Assembly (NCBI GenBank): GCA_023159155.1 | Contig: JAJNNX010000012.1 | Span: 248,001-312,000 of the forward strand | DNA length: 64,000 bases | Direction: 5' to 3' | DNA from: Ustulina deusta | Lineage: Eukaryota; Ascomycota; Sordariomycetes; Xylariales; Xylariaceae | Shown: positions 1 through 12,485 of the stretch, piece by piece | How the letters are laid out: each line of letters starts with the position of its first letter | Numbering within the stretch: position 1 is the stretch's first letter | Notes under the pieces: generated by a model | What the model was told of the DNA's origin: nothing | The model's input: only the letters and a program-made list of their open reading frames with translations | Databases searched by the model: none | Position numbers and translations under genes: made by a program

Positions 1-190
1 ATAGGTAGCTTCGCGCGATCAAGTTCCCGAGATAAATTCGACGTTTCCAGGACAGTTTGTCGGCTGTTTTTTTTCGTTCTCTTTCATGCGCGAGCTGCCC
101 CAGTTTCTCTCTCCCTCTCTGGTCCCTTGGCGCCACCCTTATTCACCTGCTCACCGACAGCCTTGGAGATGTGCCTGTTCTAGCACGCTC

Positions 191-754
191 TCAAGCATTG
201 ACCCCATCCACCTTGCCCCCAACAGTGCCGTCCAAGGGCGGATGCGGCGCCCCTTCGGTCGTGGCCTGGGCCTCGCCGCGCGCCTTCTCCCACTCCTCGG
301 GCGTCTGGCACTTGGCGCTCCAGGCGTGGATGGCGGCGATCTCGTCGCGCAAGGCGGCGTTGACGGCGCGGTGGCGCTTCAGACTGTTCTGGCCGGCGAA
401 GACGGGTGACACGATCAGCGACGTGAAGGACTGGCCGCAGCCGCCTGTTGGGGTTTTCCGGGCCACGTCAGTCAGTCAGTCAATCAATCAGTCAGGAAGT
501 CAGTGGGCTGGGCGTGAATTGGGGGCTTGGAACGTTGCGGGGGGAATGGGGGGGGGAGGAAGGAAGGAAGGAAGGTGTGAATATGGAGAGACGGGAGACG
601 AAATGGGGGGGAAGAAGAGTAGAAGAGGAGGGTGATGCGCGTTGTCTTGTCTTGCCTTACCTGACATGTCTGTCACCTCGACGTGTGTGGCTTGTAGGCG
701 CTCTGTCAGGGCTGTCTTTAGCGATTCTTCTGTTATCGATGTTATGTTGGCCAT
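191..754 (-). CDS. BOL2: BolA-like protein, BOL2/FRA2 type
   Basis: Two exons (754-661 and 444-191) joined across a 216-bp intron with a GTAAGG donor and an AACAG acceptor, giving about 115 aa. The join restores the BolA signature: HVEVTDMSG in exon 1 runs into GCGQSF, then a long core ending in KRHRAVNAALRDEI and a TPEEWEKARGE tail. BolA2 proteins act with monothiol glutaredoxins in cytosolic iron-sulphur trafficking and iron sensing; the conserved Cys after the SGG turn and the His in KRHR are the expected cluster-ligand region. The TPEEW tail fits the BOL2 branch rather than mitochondrial BOL1/BOL3, and no targeting peptide is visible. I chose the ATG at 754 because family similarity begins there. 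The upstream in-frame ATG at 823 would add 23 low-complexity residues. The gene is divergent to the NIF3 gene. Function is from family knowledge; the join is inferred. Confidence 0.85.
468..575. repeat. Microsatellites inside the BOL2 intron
   Basis: The intron carries a short TCAG/TCAA tetranucleotide run (about 468-496) and a GGAA run (about 557-575), with G-tracts around the second. They explain much of the intron's unusual length for this window and are probably slippage-prone. Confidence 0.8.
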
Positions 755-1624
755 TTTTGTTTCTCTCTCCTCTGCGTATTTGCTGCTGCGATGGGCGAGC
801 CGGTCTGTAGAGTGTGAGCTCAACTGTGCGATGTCGTACCCGCGAGAATGTGCCCCGCGATGATGCAGTTAGTGTAGTGGAGTGGAGTAGGTGCCTGCTG
901 TGGTGGTCAATTAGGTACTTACCTAGGTAGGTCAACTGGGTAGGTAAGTAAGCGGAGTAGCTATTGGTGGGGAAGATGAAGGCATTCAATGAACTTATAG
1001 GTAGCTTATCCAAACTACCTAGTAGGTACTCATCATACACGCAAAAGGGGGGTTTTTTCTTTCTTTTTTTCTTCTTCTCCCCCCCTTTTCTTTGTTTCCG
1101 AAAATTCATTTGAAGGTCTACCTATTCAAAAAGTTATGCAGTGATCTGCTTGACAGTTTGTTGCAAAGGATTTTGGTGCGACTTGGAGTGACAGATGTCA
1201 TGGTATCTACTTATCTACTTAAGTAGGTACTCCCACAGATACACCTGTAAGGTAGGCATTGACCTCAGCCTGCCTGTTTAATAATACCTGAAGTTGCAGA
1301 ACCCCAGAACCCTTCGGTAATTCTTAGGTACTAGTGACAAGTTTGAACATAACCGCCTCTATCGCGAAGTTGGTCAATATTAAAGAGACAGTTCAGGTCA
1401 AGAATAGAAATTCTTTTGACGAAGCAGGTAAGGTAAGGTACCTAGTATAGGTAATCCACAGCCTAGACTCAATAGAGAAGATGTGGCTGGAGCTTGTCAT
1501 GTTGCTGTGGTTGCCGGATCCAGTTTTTGCGTCACTCCTCTTCTTCTCTTGGTTGGCTGAGCTGCCTCAATCAGGATGAACTGGGTTGGCTTGCTGCATT
1601 GGCACCTACAATTCCCCTAGTGCA
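755..1624. promoter_or_regulatory. Divergent intergenic region BOL2/NIF3
   Basis: 870 bp between two divergent genes. It contains several copies of a TACCTAGGTA-like motif and its half sites (about 910-960, 1010-1030, 1205-1230, 1430-1455) and a T/C-rich tract near 1048-1092. Both promoters must lie here; no convincing TATA box was seen. Confidence 0.5.
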
Positions 1625-2908
1625 ATGTTGACTTCACGAAAACTTCTTCCCTTGAGATCTACACCATCTCTTCTTGCTCTACAGTCGAGACTCATCACTG
1701 CTACTCCACCGGCATTTATCTGCACCAGAGCGGTATCTCGTCCCGTGTGCCGGCACAATATAGGGCGGCCTAGCATTAGCTTCGCGATAAACCCAACAAC
1801 GACGACATTAGGTGTCGGGCGCATCACTACGATGACTGGAACCCCGTCCTTTCGTGATGCCGTGGTTCAGGCCATGAAAGCCCTGTGAGCAACTTGTCCC
1901 GTTCAAGGGAATATTTGTTGACCAGGATGAAGGTATCCCGAAGAGCTTGCAGACAAGTCATGGGACAACACCGGCCGTATGCAAACACCTGCTCATATCA
2001 GACTAAACAAGTCTGCATGAAACATTGAGATTGACGCAAATCATAGTACTCCTAGACCAAGCTCCCTTTTTCGAGAGAGCAAGCAACTCTAGACCAATGG
2101 TACTTCTCACGAACGATTTAACACAGACAGTTGTGGATGAGGCTCTGGAAAAGGGAGCGAATATCATCGTCTGCTACCGTAAAGTCCCCAATAATTATTT
2201 GCTATGCTGAGCTACCACTAACAAATTATAGACCCAGTCATTTTTAGGCCATTGAAATCCTTGACCACTAAGGATCCAATGCAAGCCCAGCTTCTCCGAT
2301 TGATAGCGGCTGGAATATCGGTATATTGCCCACACACAGCGGTCGATGCCGCCGTTGGGGGCTTGAATGATTGGCTATGTGATATCTTGATCGATGGTGA
2401 TAAAGAAGTCAAGAGAACAGTGGTCGAGCCCATATCTCGGCCACTGCCTCGAAGCCTCGAGGGCCAAGATGTTGGGTACGGCCGCATCTTCGAACTGAGC
2501 CAATCCATCACACTTCAGACTCTACTAAAACGCCTCTCTACGGGTATCGGCGGACAGAAATACATGATGGTAGCTCTTCCTCCAACATTGGGTGATCTTA
2601 CAAAGACCCAGAGTATCACGAAGATCGCAGTTTGTGCCGGGTCCGGTGCGGATGTACTAAAGAACGCTGACGCACAAGTCCTGGTGACTGGTGAAATGGC
2701 TCACCATTATGCGCTCCGGCACATACAACTCGGCCAGATTGTGGTCACATGTTTTCACAGCAACTCGGAAAGGAAATTCCTGGAACAGAGGCTCAAGCCA
2801 CAGCTTGAGGCGTGGCTTAAAGAGGTCGGTTATGGAAATGCGCTTGTGCTCGCGAGTAGTGCGGATCGGGATCCGTTCGATATCATTGACGTCCGGGATC
2901 TGGCTTGA
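1625..2908 (+). CDS. NIF3: NIF3-family (GTP cyclohydrolase 1 type 2-like) protein
   Basis: Four exons: 1625-1884, 1933-1976, 2047-2178 and 2232-2908, total 370 aa. Introns are 48, 70 and 53 bp, all GT-AG, and each join restores family sequence: ALYPEELADKSWDNTG, then LLLDQAPF, then IIVCYHPVIFRPLK. The last exon carries ISVYCPHTAVDAAVGGLNDWL and, near the C-terminus, VLVTGEMAHHYAL and TCFHSNSERKFL, the conserved His/Glu-rich metal-site segments of the DUF34/NIF3 family. The first 60 or so residues are Ser/Arg/Leu-rich without acidic residues, which suggests a mitochondrial presequence; an internal Met (MTGTPSF) could give a cytosolic form. The biochemical function of the family is unsettled, although it is universal. 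The start is the first in-frame ATG. It is convergent with VPS51, about 240 bp apart. Confidence 0.9.
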
Positions 2909-3148
2909 GGATGTAGCGGACTTGTTTCTAGAGAGCCATAATGCCTGCCCACGACCCAGTTGAGCCTAGGTGCAAGAATGAAGTCCTCGATCTAATCTTG
3001 CGTTTAATTGAAAGGTGTGGACTCCAAGTTCAGCTATGGTGGACCGAGAGAAGGCGACTGTCCCCAACGCTGTGCATTAATCATCACTCAAGTGCCGTGT
3101 CTTGTCTGAAGCGCCTAGGTAGATTGAAAATCTTCAGCTCAGCTTGCA

Positions 3149-4146
3149 TCAATCTTCAGAATTAGGCCTGCGACTCTCTCGCCAGTTCCCTTTACTCGGC
3201 TCGCCGCGGATTGCCGCGTCGCCGTCTGCGATGCATTCATCCACGTCGCTGCCTCCAAAGCCCCGCTCTTTCCAGGCAAGCAGTAGCCTCTTGGGCATTT
3301 TCCAGGCCTCTCTCGCATCGTCTAATCGACCTTCGGCCATGAGCGCACGTATCTTGTCAGGCGCATCTAGGACTTCGATAGCTAATTGTCGAGCCCGGAG
3401 TCTTTTCCGACGAGCTTCATCCTCGGCCTTGCTGACTTCCGTGGGCTCCGGTACAGATTTCCGTAAAGAGTCTCGTATTTCGGAGGCTTGATTGTATATT
3501 TTCGCGATTGCGGGATCGAGAGTTGAGGCCATTGGGTTTAAAGGATCCATGTTGGTTCTCATCTACCGCTAGTTAGCATGGTGAACTAGGCTCACGTACG
3601 AAAAAATAGCCTCATTGCCGGAGCTAAAGCAGGGGCCCCTTGTATCATAAAAATCAGGGGACGAACCTTTCGTATAGTTTCGGTGGCAGCAATCAATTTG
3701 CTGTAATTATCGTACACCAGAGCTTTCTTCTCGGCGTCCAGCGCCCGTGTCTCGCCGAGTACACGAGTGTATAAGCGCAGGAGGTCTTGCATGCCATTCT
3801 CTGCTAGAGCCTTTTTGACAAACGCATCTGCATCGAATCCCTCCTTGTCCATTTCGCTCGGGGGCACTTCCGAGTGCTCATGCGGCCCCGTTTCGCCGGC
3901 GGGGTCGGTCACCTCGACCTGGGGCGGCGTGGCGGTTCCAGCAGGGGCGCCTTTTCGTATGTTGTAGTATTCGCGCAAGGCAGCACGGTTCCGCCTAGGG
4001 TTGGCATTGGGGGCAGAGAGGGAGCTGCTGGGGTTTGGAGACGATACAGGCGAGCGTGTGCTGTCGAGGCTGGGACGCGTGGACGAAGTGGGTGTCGTTA
4101 AGGAGTTGAGACGCCGAGGCTCACGGGGACTCGCGATGGTGGACAT
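3149..4146 (-). CDS. VPS51: GARP complex subunit Vps51
   Basis: Two exons (4146-3667 and 3562-3149), 297 aa. The 104-bp intron has an unusual GTTCGT donor but a clean GCTAAC branch site and TAG acceptor, and the phase-0 join reads ETIRK-MRTNMDPLNPMAST, which is conserved in fungal Vps51. The N-terminal 50 residues are Ser/Thr/Pro-rich with SP and TP sites. RRNRAALREYYNIRKG follows (about 50-65), then a helical Vps51 domain with FVKKALAENGMQDLLRLYTRV (split here only by annotation), ending in a basic helical segment rich in Arg. Vps51 is the small GARP subunit that binds Vps52-54 and, in yeast, the t-SNARE Tlg1 for endosome-to-Golgi retrograde tethering. The start is the first ATG of the frame. 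It is divergent from RMI1 with a 464-bp shared upstream region. Confidence 0.9.
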
Positions 4147-4610
4147 GGTGCAATTTCTCACGTTGAATATGCGAGCCAGAAACAAGCAGAAAACATGAAT
4201 GGAAGTGCCAACTCAATCATCAAGTCGGCCAAAAAACAGCCTGCAGACATGCGAATTTATGCCGAGTGAGCAGCGATGCCCGGTCTAGTCTGAAAGGTGG
4301 GTGTTGTGCCTGTGGTACACATGTTACAGAGCGCTAAGCCACTGTGGCGCTCGCTCTCCACGCCTAAGCTTCGTGGCCATTCAGGAGAGATCTCGGTGGT
4401 CGAGGAAGGCATGCCTTGGCTCTTGAATAGCACCATCTCGCCTACCTAAGTACGTAGCGACACAGCTTCTTGAATCATCTTCCCTTTGTGCACCTGGCAT
4501 TTATGTCCGTTTCAATCCAGCCGAAGATTGCCGAACTATGACTTCAATTCTTCACGACCTCTTGCGCACCTAATTAAGCACACTCACTACTTGGAATATC
4601 CCACATAGAA
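4147..4610. promoter_or_regulatory. Divergent intergenic region VPS51/RMI1
   Basis: 464 bp separating the start codons of two divergently transcribed core genes; a TACCTAAGTA-type motif sits near 4442-4451. No other site recognised. Confidence 0.5.
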
Positions 4611-5393
4611 ATGGACCTGCCGGCACAGATCCGTTCAGGACTTCAAAGCCAGGGACTGCCGCCTCCATCTCTCGCATGGATACAAACTGCCATGCCCAAT
4701 CGAAACCCATTGCCCCCTTTGCCAGCTCTCATCGCCACTGTAAAAACCCGTTTCTTGGCGGCTGACTTGACCAACCCTGCTCTCTTTGACTCGCCGCCGC
4801 CCGCGTTTCCACCGAACACCGGCAATCCAGAGGCACAAGTAGCCAAGCTGACATGGGACATACCGGTGCAAGTGCTCGATATTGAGAATCTGTCCAAGAG
4901 CAAGTGGGAGCAGGTCGAGGAGCTCGAGGCCATTGCGAGAGGAGAGCAAACAAGAGGTCGAGAGGTCATCCGTCTTCCTACCGGCAGCGAGGAAGATGAG
5001 TTTGCTGTCGATGGCCAAGCTACGCAGTCGGCCATCAATGGTGTTGAACGACCGGGATTTCAAGGTAGAGGCGGCTCTGGTGCTGCGGTCAACAGTACCA
5101 ATGCCGCCAATAAGAACTCCACCCATCGACTAGTGCTACAAGATTGCAAGGGGCAGAAGTTGTACGGGCTAGAGCTAAAGCGCATTGAAAGAATTGGCAT
5201 TGGCAGCCTCAACATAGGCGAGAAAATCATCCTGAAAAGAGGTGTCGTCATCGCTCGAGGTACTCTTCTTCTCGATGCCCCGACATGCGCAATCTTAGGT
5301 GGCAAGGTCGAGGCATGGCAGAGAGATTGGGTAGAAGGCCGTCTCACTCGGCTTCGGGAAGCAGTTGGAGCTGACAGCCACAACGCAGAATGA
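4611..5393 (+). CDS. RMI1: RecQ-mediated genome instability protein Rmi1
   Basis: Single exon, 260 aa, starting at an ATG in AGAAATGG context. The N-terminal helical part (about 1-75) has PPPSLAWIQTAM and PLPALIATVKTRFLAADL, and the OB-fold region has VAKLTWDIPVQVLDIENLSKS, then HRLVLQDCKGQKLYGLELK, GSLNIGEKIILKRGVVIARG and APTCAILGGKVEAWQRDW, matching the Rmi1 N-terminal/OB1 module. A low-complexity insert of about 70 residues separates the first OB strand from the rest. Rmi1 stabilises the Sgs1/BLM-Top3 dissolvasome that removes double Holliday junctions. The protein is of yeast-like length, so it lacks the C-terminal OB2 of animal RMI1. Convincing on motif order; function from family knowledge. 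Confidence 0.88.
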   Translation: MDLPAQIRSGLQSQGLPPPSLAWIQTAMPNRNPLPPLPALIATVKTRFLAADLTNPALFDSPPPAFPPNTGNPEAQVAKLTWDIPVQVLDIENLSKSKWEQVEELEAIARGEQTRGREVIRLPTGSEEDEFAVDGQATQSAINGVERPGFQGRGGSGAAVNSTNAANKNSTHRLVLQDCKGQKLYGLELKRIERIGIGSLNIGEKIILKRGVVIARGTLLLDAPTCAILGGKVEAWQRDWVEGRLTRLREAVGADSHNAE

Positions 5394-5536
5394 AGCGCTC
5401 CGCGCACCACCTTCATTCGAGCTTGGGTGGATCTCTTAATCTCGCCTGTTAGGGGACATGTCTAACTTCAACTCCTCATATCATTGCGATATATGAACCG
5501 CGAAAATCGTATCAACGCTGGGTATACAGAGCTGTT

Positions 5537-7060
5537 ATGCGACGACTTAATATTAATACATGTGAGCTGATTGAGTCCATTGAAACTCCCGAGTACCCCA
5601 TACCTCCGGATACCTCCGGATGTCATCCTTTCTCACACTTGGGGCGACAATGAAGTCACATACGACTGATGAGGCCGACATCTGCCACATTAAATAAATA
5701 CGGATACCCTAACACTCGGCAGTTTGCCGCTGCTGTGGCTTTATGAACCGTCTCGAGAAACACGCTACTCAACATGTGTGGGTTGACACCTGTTGTGCGA
5801 AATTCCTCTCCTTTTATAGACAAGATCAACGATTAACTAGGCAAGAGGCATAGCTAAATCTCGTAGTGTCGAGTTACCCGAAGCCATCAACTCAATTTAT
5901 CGATGGTATAAGTATGCGAAGTATTGCTACGTCTATCTGTCGGATACAGTGGGATCGAGCCAGGCTCTAAACACGCCACCGTGGAGGTGTGAGCGCAATA
6001 CTACAATAACCGCATGGCTGATGCACTGAAAAATTGCCGCTAGATGACTCAGGGTTGGAGTACAAGTATCGGAGCCTTTTCCTTTTCTTCGGCGCGGTTC
6101 AGCAGCAAGAATTACCGAATATAATGTCCTATTACGCTCTCCCCTGCCTATGCTTTCGAATACTTGGAAATCTTGATCGTAAACATCGACTACTGATAGC
6201 TGGTCTCTTACAGCTTTGCAGGTGCTTCCTGCTCACCCTCAGGCTAATATATTCTTTGGTCGGAATTGGGACCCTCTTTTCACAAAAAAAGGAGTTGATA
6301 CCACAGCTTTCGATGCTTCTAGGGGTTCAGCGTGATGTTCTGGCGACATGTGACCCAAGTCTTGCCAGCCTTGCTCAGAGAATGAGTTGGGCGTCACGAA
6401 GACACAAGAGCCGAAGATACGGCATGTTGTCTTTTTAGTATATTCGACGTTAGCATTCCACTTCTTGATGGTGAGGGCGGAGAGACGGCCTTCGTTCGAC
6501 TACAGGAAGTGATCGTGAAAAGTTCCAATGACCGTTCATTCTTCGCCTGGGGGAATTTGGGCAATTTGCGGCATGTCATGGGTCACTAGTCAGTAGCCCT
6601 AAATTTGTTGCTCAGTTCCGTAACATTGCTTTTGTCGACAATCTACAAGACAATGCACCTTTCTCCGTCACGAATGAAGGCCTTTCGTTAGGATTACCCC
6701 TTGCAAGTGTGGCAGAGAAGCCAGGGCAGTACATCGGGATACTCAACTACCGCGACCCAGGGCCCGATGGCGAACGATTGGGCATATATTTGGCACAACT
6801 AGGCCGGGTTCAGTTTGCCAGAGTCGATGCTGATGAGCTCTGGATCATTGGAGGCGGCCATGATCCCCGGCCGCCAAAAAGATAAGCCTACCAAGTCCAG
6901 TACAATTTTACGTTCGACAGAACCTTCGCCTGCCAGCAGATTATTCAACATCGTATGTAGGCGGCTTCTCCATCAAAAGGACGTCGCCGGCTCAGATGTA
7001 TTTTATCTACGCAGCGTCTGAGAACGTAACGTGGGCTTCATAGCAAGGTTTCATCGTGAT
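5537..7060 (+). pseudogene. Decayed HET-domain (heterokaryon incompatibility) gene
   Basis: Fragments in shifting frames follow the order of a HET-domain protein: MRRLNINTCELIE, then VILSHTWGDNEVTY, HVWVDTCC, LPEAINSIYRWYKYAKYCYV, FFGRNWDPLFTKKG, SLAQRMSWAS, IFDVSIPLLDGEGGETAFVR, and later APFSVTNEGLSLGLPL, YIGILNYRDPG and YVRQNLRLPADYST. A 10-bp tandem duplication near 5603-5622 accounts for the first frameshift, and in-frame stops and further shifts follow. HET proteins trigger programmed cell death in non-self recognition between hyphae. No long frame survives, so the copy is dead. The right end is uncertain; weak similarity may continue to about 7200. Confidence 0.85.
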
Positions 7061-10000
7061 ACGAGCCAAAGGGAGCGGAAAGCAGGGATTCCCTCGTTAT
7101 AGGAGCCGGTCAAGGGATATTATAGGTTGTAAAAATTATACTGGGGTGGGATCGTCTATCCCGGAAATTCGGCGTCAAATTCCCCTCTTACGATCGCTGG
7201 TCTAACAGTATTAATGTACAGTCTCCACTGCTATTCAAGAGTCTGCTTCAAACAGTTGGCTCACCTATTGATGGTTTCAGATTCTACACGGCAGGCGGGC
7301 ACTAAGTAATGAGCGTGGACATGCAGCTTGGGTCGATAGGTCGTCTTGTCGTCATCAAAGTGGTGATTCAGATCAAGTGAATACATGCAGAATTCGGACA
7401 GCTATCAGGAAAAGCGGACTCGCCACTGTCGACGCCGAGCCATGAATATCCCCGGTTGAACAACAGTTGCCCCAGCCTCTAAGCTCATGCTAGGGTCTGT
7501 GAAGATGGTTAGGTGGCAATAAAATGAAAATTTTCTAGTGAGGTTATAATCAATCTTCGTCCCAATCGCCCTCTCCAGTCCAATCGGCATCATAACTTGT
7601 ACACGTATTCTCGCCCAATTCATTTTCCAGGTCTCATTCTTGACAAAGTCCCTAAAGCGCTCGGTCTTCGGTTGTTCATTCAAAAGCAACATCATTGGTC
7701 AGATCGTACTCTGACCAAGCTGACCAAGCCAACCACAGCTCTATATTAAATCACTATCAATATTGCTTTCACCAATTTCGATCAGGTTTTTATTTTTTTG
7801 CGAACAATCTTGGGAATCTGCGAGCTAAGATTCATTGACTTGATACTCCTATCCTTCTTTGCTAAATCACTGGACTCGATGCGCTGCTGTTTCAACAGCT
7901 TGTTTTGGCCAGAGAGCTGTGGGTGCGGTTCATTAGTAACCTTATAAAGCTCAGAGGGTAGCCGAGTCGATGATGAGTCCACTTGCGGTCTGATGTGCCC
8001 TGGGAACCTATGGATCCACGAAGGTTATTTCTCCTCCAACACGGAAACGGTGTTCAATTAAGGATGCGCACTTTGTCTTGCTTCTCATCTAGCAGCCACG
8101 GTACAGTCGCGGTATCGCCTCATAGTCACTTCCACAATGATGGCAAACAGATCCAAAGCCCCCTTTTTACAAACGTCGGCTACACCTCCGGCTCAGGGTG
8201 GTAACAATACTATAGAGGCCACTGCGCAGTTGGGGTACGGGCGCTGGCGCGCGTCCCATATATCCAGCCTGCTACATCACGAAGAACGAACTGACAAGAC
8301 GAGCAAGTGGGTTCTCCGTCGACATGTGAGTTGCCGTCATGGAGTCTTCCCTGCAGTGTGCTAACGATTGAAGGTAGCGCAATACGCAGTAAGGAGTTCC
8401 AAACTAGAACCCGCAGGTTACGGAGCCTTCTGGGTGCCAGAAAGATAAGGGAATACAAAGCCCTTCACCACAAATACTATCATTGGAAGTGATTACCTCT
8501 CGTCAACATAGCTTCACTTACACCTGCTCTCGTCCTGACCGATGACGATAGACCTGCACCTACTCTCCAAGCTCTCAAGACCAAGCCATTTTCCGTGGAG
8601 GAGTATTTAAGATAATCTGCTGCTCGGCTGCCGATTCATGATTCCGATTCGGCGGATCCAGATTGGTGTTAATTTCGAGGAAAATTGTTACAGTTATGAA
8701 AGATAGCTAGTCCATCCATTTCGGGAATGGCTCAATCTTTAAGGTTTAACGGTGATTTCCGGGCAATTAAGCTGGACAGAACGGCATCACTATTGGCGAT
8801 CGGACTCCGCAGTGCCAGCAATATTCGACGCTCAACTAGGAAGCATCACTCTGCATGCCTACTTGACAATCTGCTCCCTATAATGCTGCAGTTCATCCTG
8901 CATTGCATGCTGCCAATTGTTTGTCGAAAACCACTGTTGGGACTTAATAGCACGTGTATAGTGCCTGCTCGGGACAGATTTCCCTCGACAACTGACGCAA
9001 TTCACTACAGCGGGTAAGCATGCATGAGCATCTGCAGTTCCTTTTCAACCAACCACACAGTCTCGAAGACGCCATCAGCCAACACGCTAAATCCTGAAAC
9101 AGTCGAAATGCCACCGAAGTCGTGAGAACGGGAAGAATGCCATTCTATTCGATGTCGTCTTGATGTCTTACCAACCTTACCCATTCGGGAGGCCATCTCT
9201 GTCATTGTGCTTCAATATGACCTGTCACTTATTTTCCCGGCATCGCTTAACCCCATGTATTACGACGTGCAGGAGCCTGACACGTTTCAGAATCGGCTTA
9301 ACCGAGCTTCTGCAGCCGAAAGATTGCCTCTTTCAATTGCGAGTACGGTACAAGAATACCACAACATGTTTATGCGAGCATTACCCGTCTCCGAGGCAAA
9401 TTCTACGAATTACCACCCAGAGTGATTACGCCTCTCCTAAACAGGAACACATCCCATGGTCATGCCTCAAGGGCTGCCGAGTACCGGTAGGTCATCTCGA
9501 CACGCGACTGGCCTAGGCCTAAGGTCCGTTCTGTTGCCTTGGCGGCTTGTCTACTACTAAGTAGGTCGCCCCGGAGTATTAGGGCTCTCAATGTGCTACT
9601 CCCCCCTCCTCTTCAGTCTAGGTGCTCTTGCTTTCTTACTGCGCACATGGGCGTGGAATAGCCAACAACGGGTATCGATACACAGCACATGAGCCCCGGC
9701 GATCGTACCAGAGAACACCGCCAACATGCGTGACGCCGTGTCAGCATTGGTTCGGTAATGCTCAGCCATAATGAGTCTAGCCTTGAGGCACCCTACTGAG
9801 GTACCGAGCGTACCACCATCCTGGGTAGATTTATAGTACTATTCCGTCAACTTGATCCAGATTCCCGCGTCGTCCATTCGGCAACTCTCAGACACCCCTG
9901 AGGGTTGACGCATGACAGTTTTGGTCCACAAACCAAGTACTGGGAACTCAGGTACCCCAGTCGTAGATGCTGTACCTAGCTACTCTTTGTTTGCTCACTC

Positions 10001-12455
10001 GAGGTAGCTTGACTTCTTGTTACGTCTGCGAGCTAGACAGGACGGCCTCTCATATACATACCATCGATACTGGCAAGGAGCCCTGGCAGTCAATTGTCCG
10101 GTGTACCAAGTTCATAGGCGACTAGTTGAAAAAAGGCAGTAGTACAATAATCATCAGTCGGTGGCGACTACTTAAATGTCTACCTCCCCGTCCTCGACGT
10201 CTAGCTTTCTCAACGCTTTTGTAACCCATCCCATGATTCTCTCCCAAGTCTCATTTCATTGCTTGGTTTGCCCGGTTTCTCAGCTAGGAACCAGGCGCTG
10301 TGCGTTTGTTTCTCGCAACAAGTAGCGTGCCATTTTACTTGCCACTCGTTTAATCATCGACTCTACCCGGACTATCGATTGTGCCACCAGCCTGCACTCA
10401 ACGTCTCGCTTGCCGACTTGTACCCTACGGTTACTCATAAGCATACATGAGACTCCGCCGCTAGAAATATCATGGCTAGCTTGAATTCATCTGCAGACAT
10501 GAATAACGTGGGTTGTGCATCGGGACCGTATGTCGCTCATAACTGTATTCTGTCAGTTACTGTATAATAATTGAAAGGCGGTTGTAGGCACAGGCCGGGT
10601 GGCACATCGGCAGAGCGGGCTTTGATGCAAGAGTACCGAATCTCGGGCGCCATGCAGTCAGGGAACGAACATGTTGCCAACCGCCTAATCCATCAAATAT
10701 CCTTGGAACATCATGCGCAGAATGCGCGGAAGATCCAAACCCAGGTGGAAATGATTTCCGCCATTTTCTCTTCCCCCTCAAACACCAGCCCCAACGACAG
10801 CAAATAAGGACGGAGCATCGACTTTCACGCATGCGCAATCACGAACATTTTTAACGAATAGAACACCGCCAAAATGAGGGGCAACAAACTCCTTTAGGGT
10901 CATTAGACCTATGGCCAATAACAGTATGGATGTGGCATAGAGAAACCGGGAAAAATCGAAGACTATTAGGAGTTTTTGTGTTTTGGGCAGGATTAAAGCA
11001 AACCAATTTTGATAACTTTTCTTTCCATTTATCATGTGCGAACTCACCAGCCCGGTACACGAGGCTGCATGTTGATTTTTATTCGCATGTTCTTGAACAT
11101 TGTCTCTTATTTTCGGGCTCTTCAGGCGGACACGGGAAAAGTTCAACCAAGAAAAGCTGCTTCATTGACAAAATTCAAGGTGCGAAGGTGACACACTGGG
11201 TGTACAGCCCCCAATATCCTGGGACGCTCCCTGTGTATTTCTAATTGAATACCTGCTCTATCTATGGTCATGCCAAATAGTAAGGTAAGGTAGGTATACT
11301 AGTTCTCTCTGATCACTGCAGTTTCTCCACAAACCAGCCCTACAGTGCTACATGGCACAGCTCTGTCCCTTGCTCCTGACGGGTTGTCACATCCGCCGTC
11401 ACGCTGTCATTCAGTAACTTCCCGTGTCCCACAGTACCGGGAAAAGCTGATCGCTGCTGATATCGCGGCCCTGGCAGGATTGTGTGTGACTGGTATGCTA
11501 TAGTTTGCCAATAATATCATTGAGGAACACGCCAAAAAGAGGAGGAATCTTATCGGAAGACAAGGGTCATTGCGATCTATTATTGCTAGTGTACACTAAG
11601 GAGATGGCGCGGCGCGACGATCCGCCAGGTCTCCCTTGTCCCATGTCCTTAGTTGAGGCGCTAGTGTTACTAAAGAAAGATTATATCAACGACCAATGCA
11701 TAGGTCGGTGAAGATAGGACTTGATTCATCGCAATAGAGCGGTAATTAATTGATTAAAATTTCGCGATGAAAACACAGGGAGATGGACACATTGATCCCC
11801 AACGTCTCGGCTCCCCATGCCTGTTCGACGAAGGGTGCGAGGCAAAGAACCTGTCGGGGCAGGGGTCCTTGTCCATCACTGAGAAACCAGCAGCTTCGGG
11901 TCTCGATAGTAACTAGGTTAGGCACTTCTCAGCCACGCGACGCTGCGAACGGCAATGCAACGCAATGCAAGGGCGAGATACGGTGTATCTAGTATAGTTG
12001 TTGACAAACAAGGAGGTACAGAGCAGGGAAGGGAATTCAATATCATCAAGAATCAATCACCTTCTTATCTGGGTTGTAAGCTGTGTCAGGTGTTGTCCGC
12101 TCTCACCGCCATGCAATTCCCTACCTCGCGTCAACTTAACAGATGTTGTCTGGCTTGGTGCCGCAAATTAACGACTAGCTACCACCCTCCAAGGCTGCCT
12201 AAAAAACATGCCAATAGTTCGGTGCCATTTGGAGTCGGTGAGGAGAGAGGAGCCAATGCACGTCATTGAGCCTATCTTCGCCGTTTGATTAAAAAGAAAA
12301 CGAGCTCTTGGCGCAGAACCTCCTCACAATATCTCACCGCATTTAGGCCCTCCGACCTGAGAAACGGAGGAACGGTAGTCGCGATCAACAGTTCCGAATC
12401 AGGAAGGTAAAGTGCAGAGAGCCTCGAATAAGCACTACAACTTCGTGGCGCAGAT

Positions 12456-12485
12456 ACAGAACAGAACAGAACAGAACAGAACAGA
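12456..12485. repeat. (ACAGA)6 microsatellite
   Basis: Six perfect tandem copies of the pentanucleotide ACAGA. Confidence 0.95.

Noticed and set aside
57..635. Long plus-strand frames over the BOL2 gene
   Set aside because: They lack an ATG start (TTG) and are antisense shadows of BOL2 exon 2 and its simple-repeat intron.
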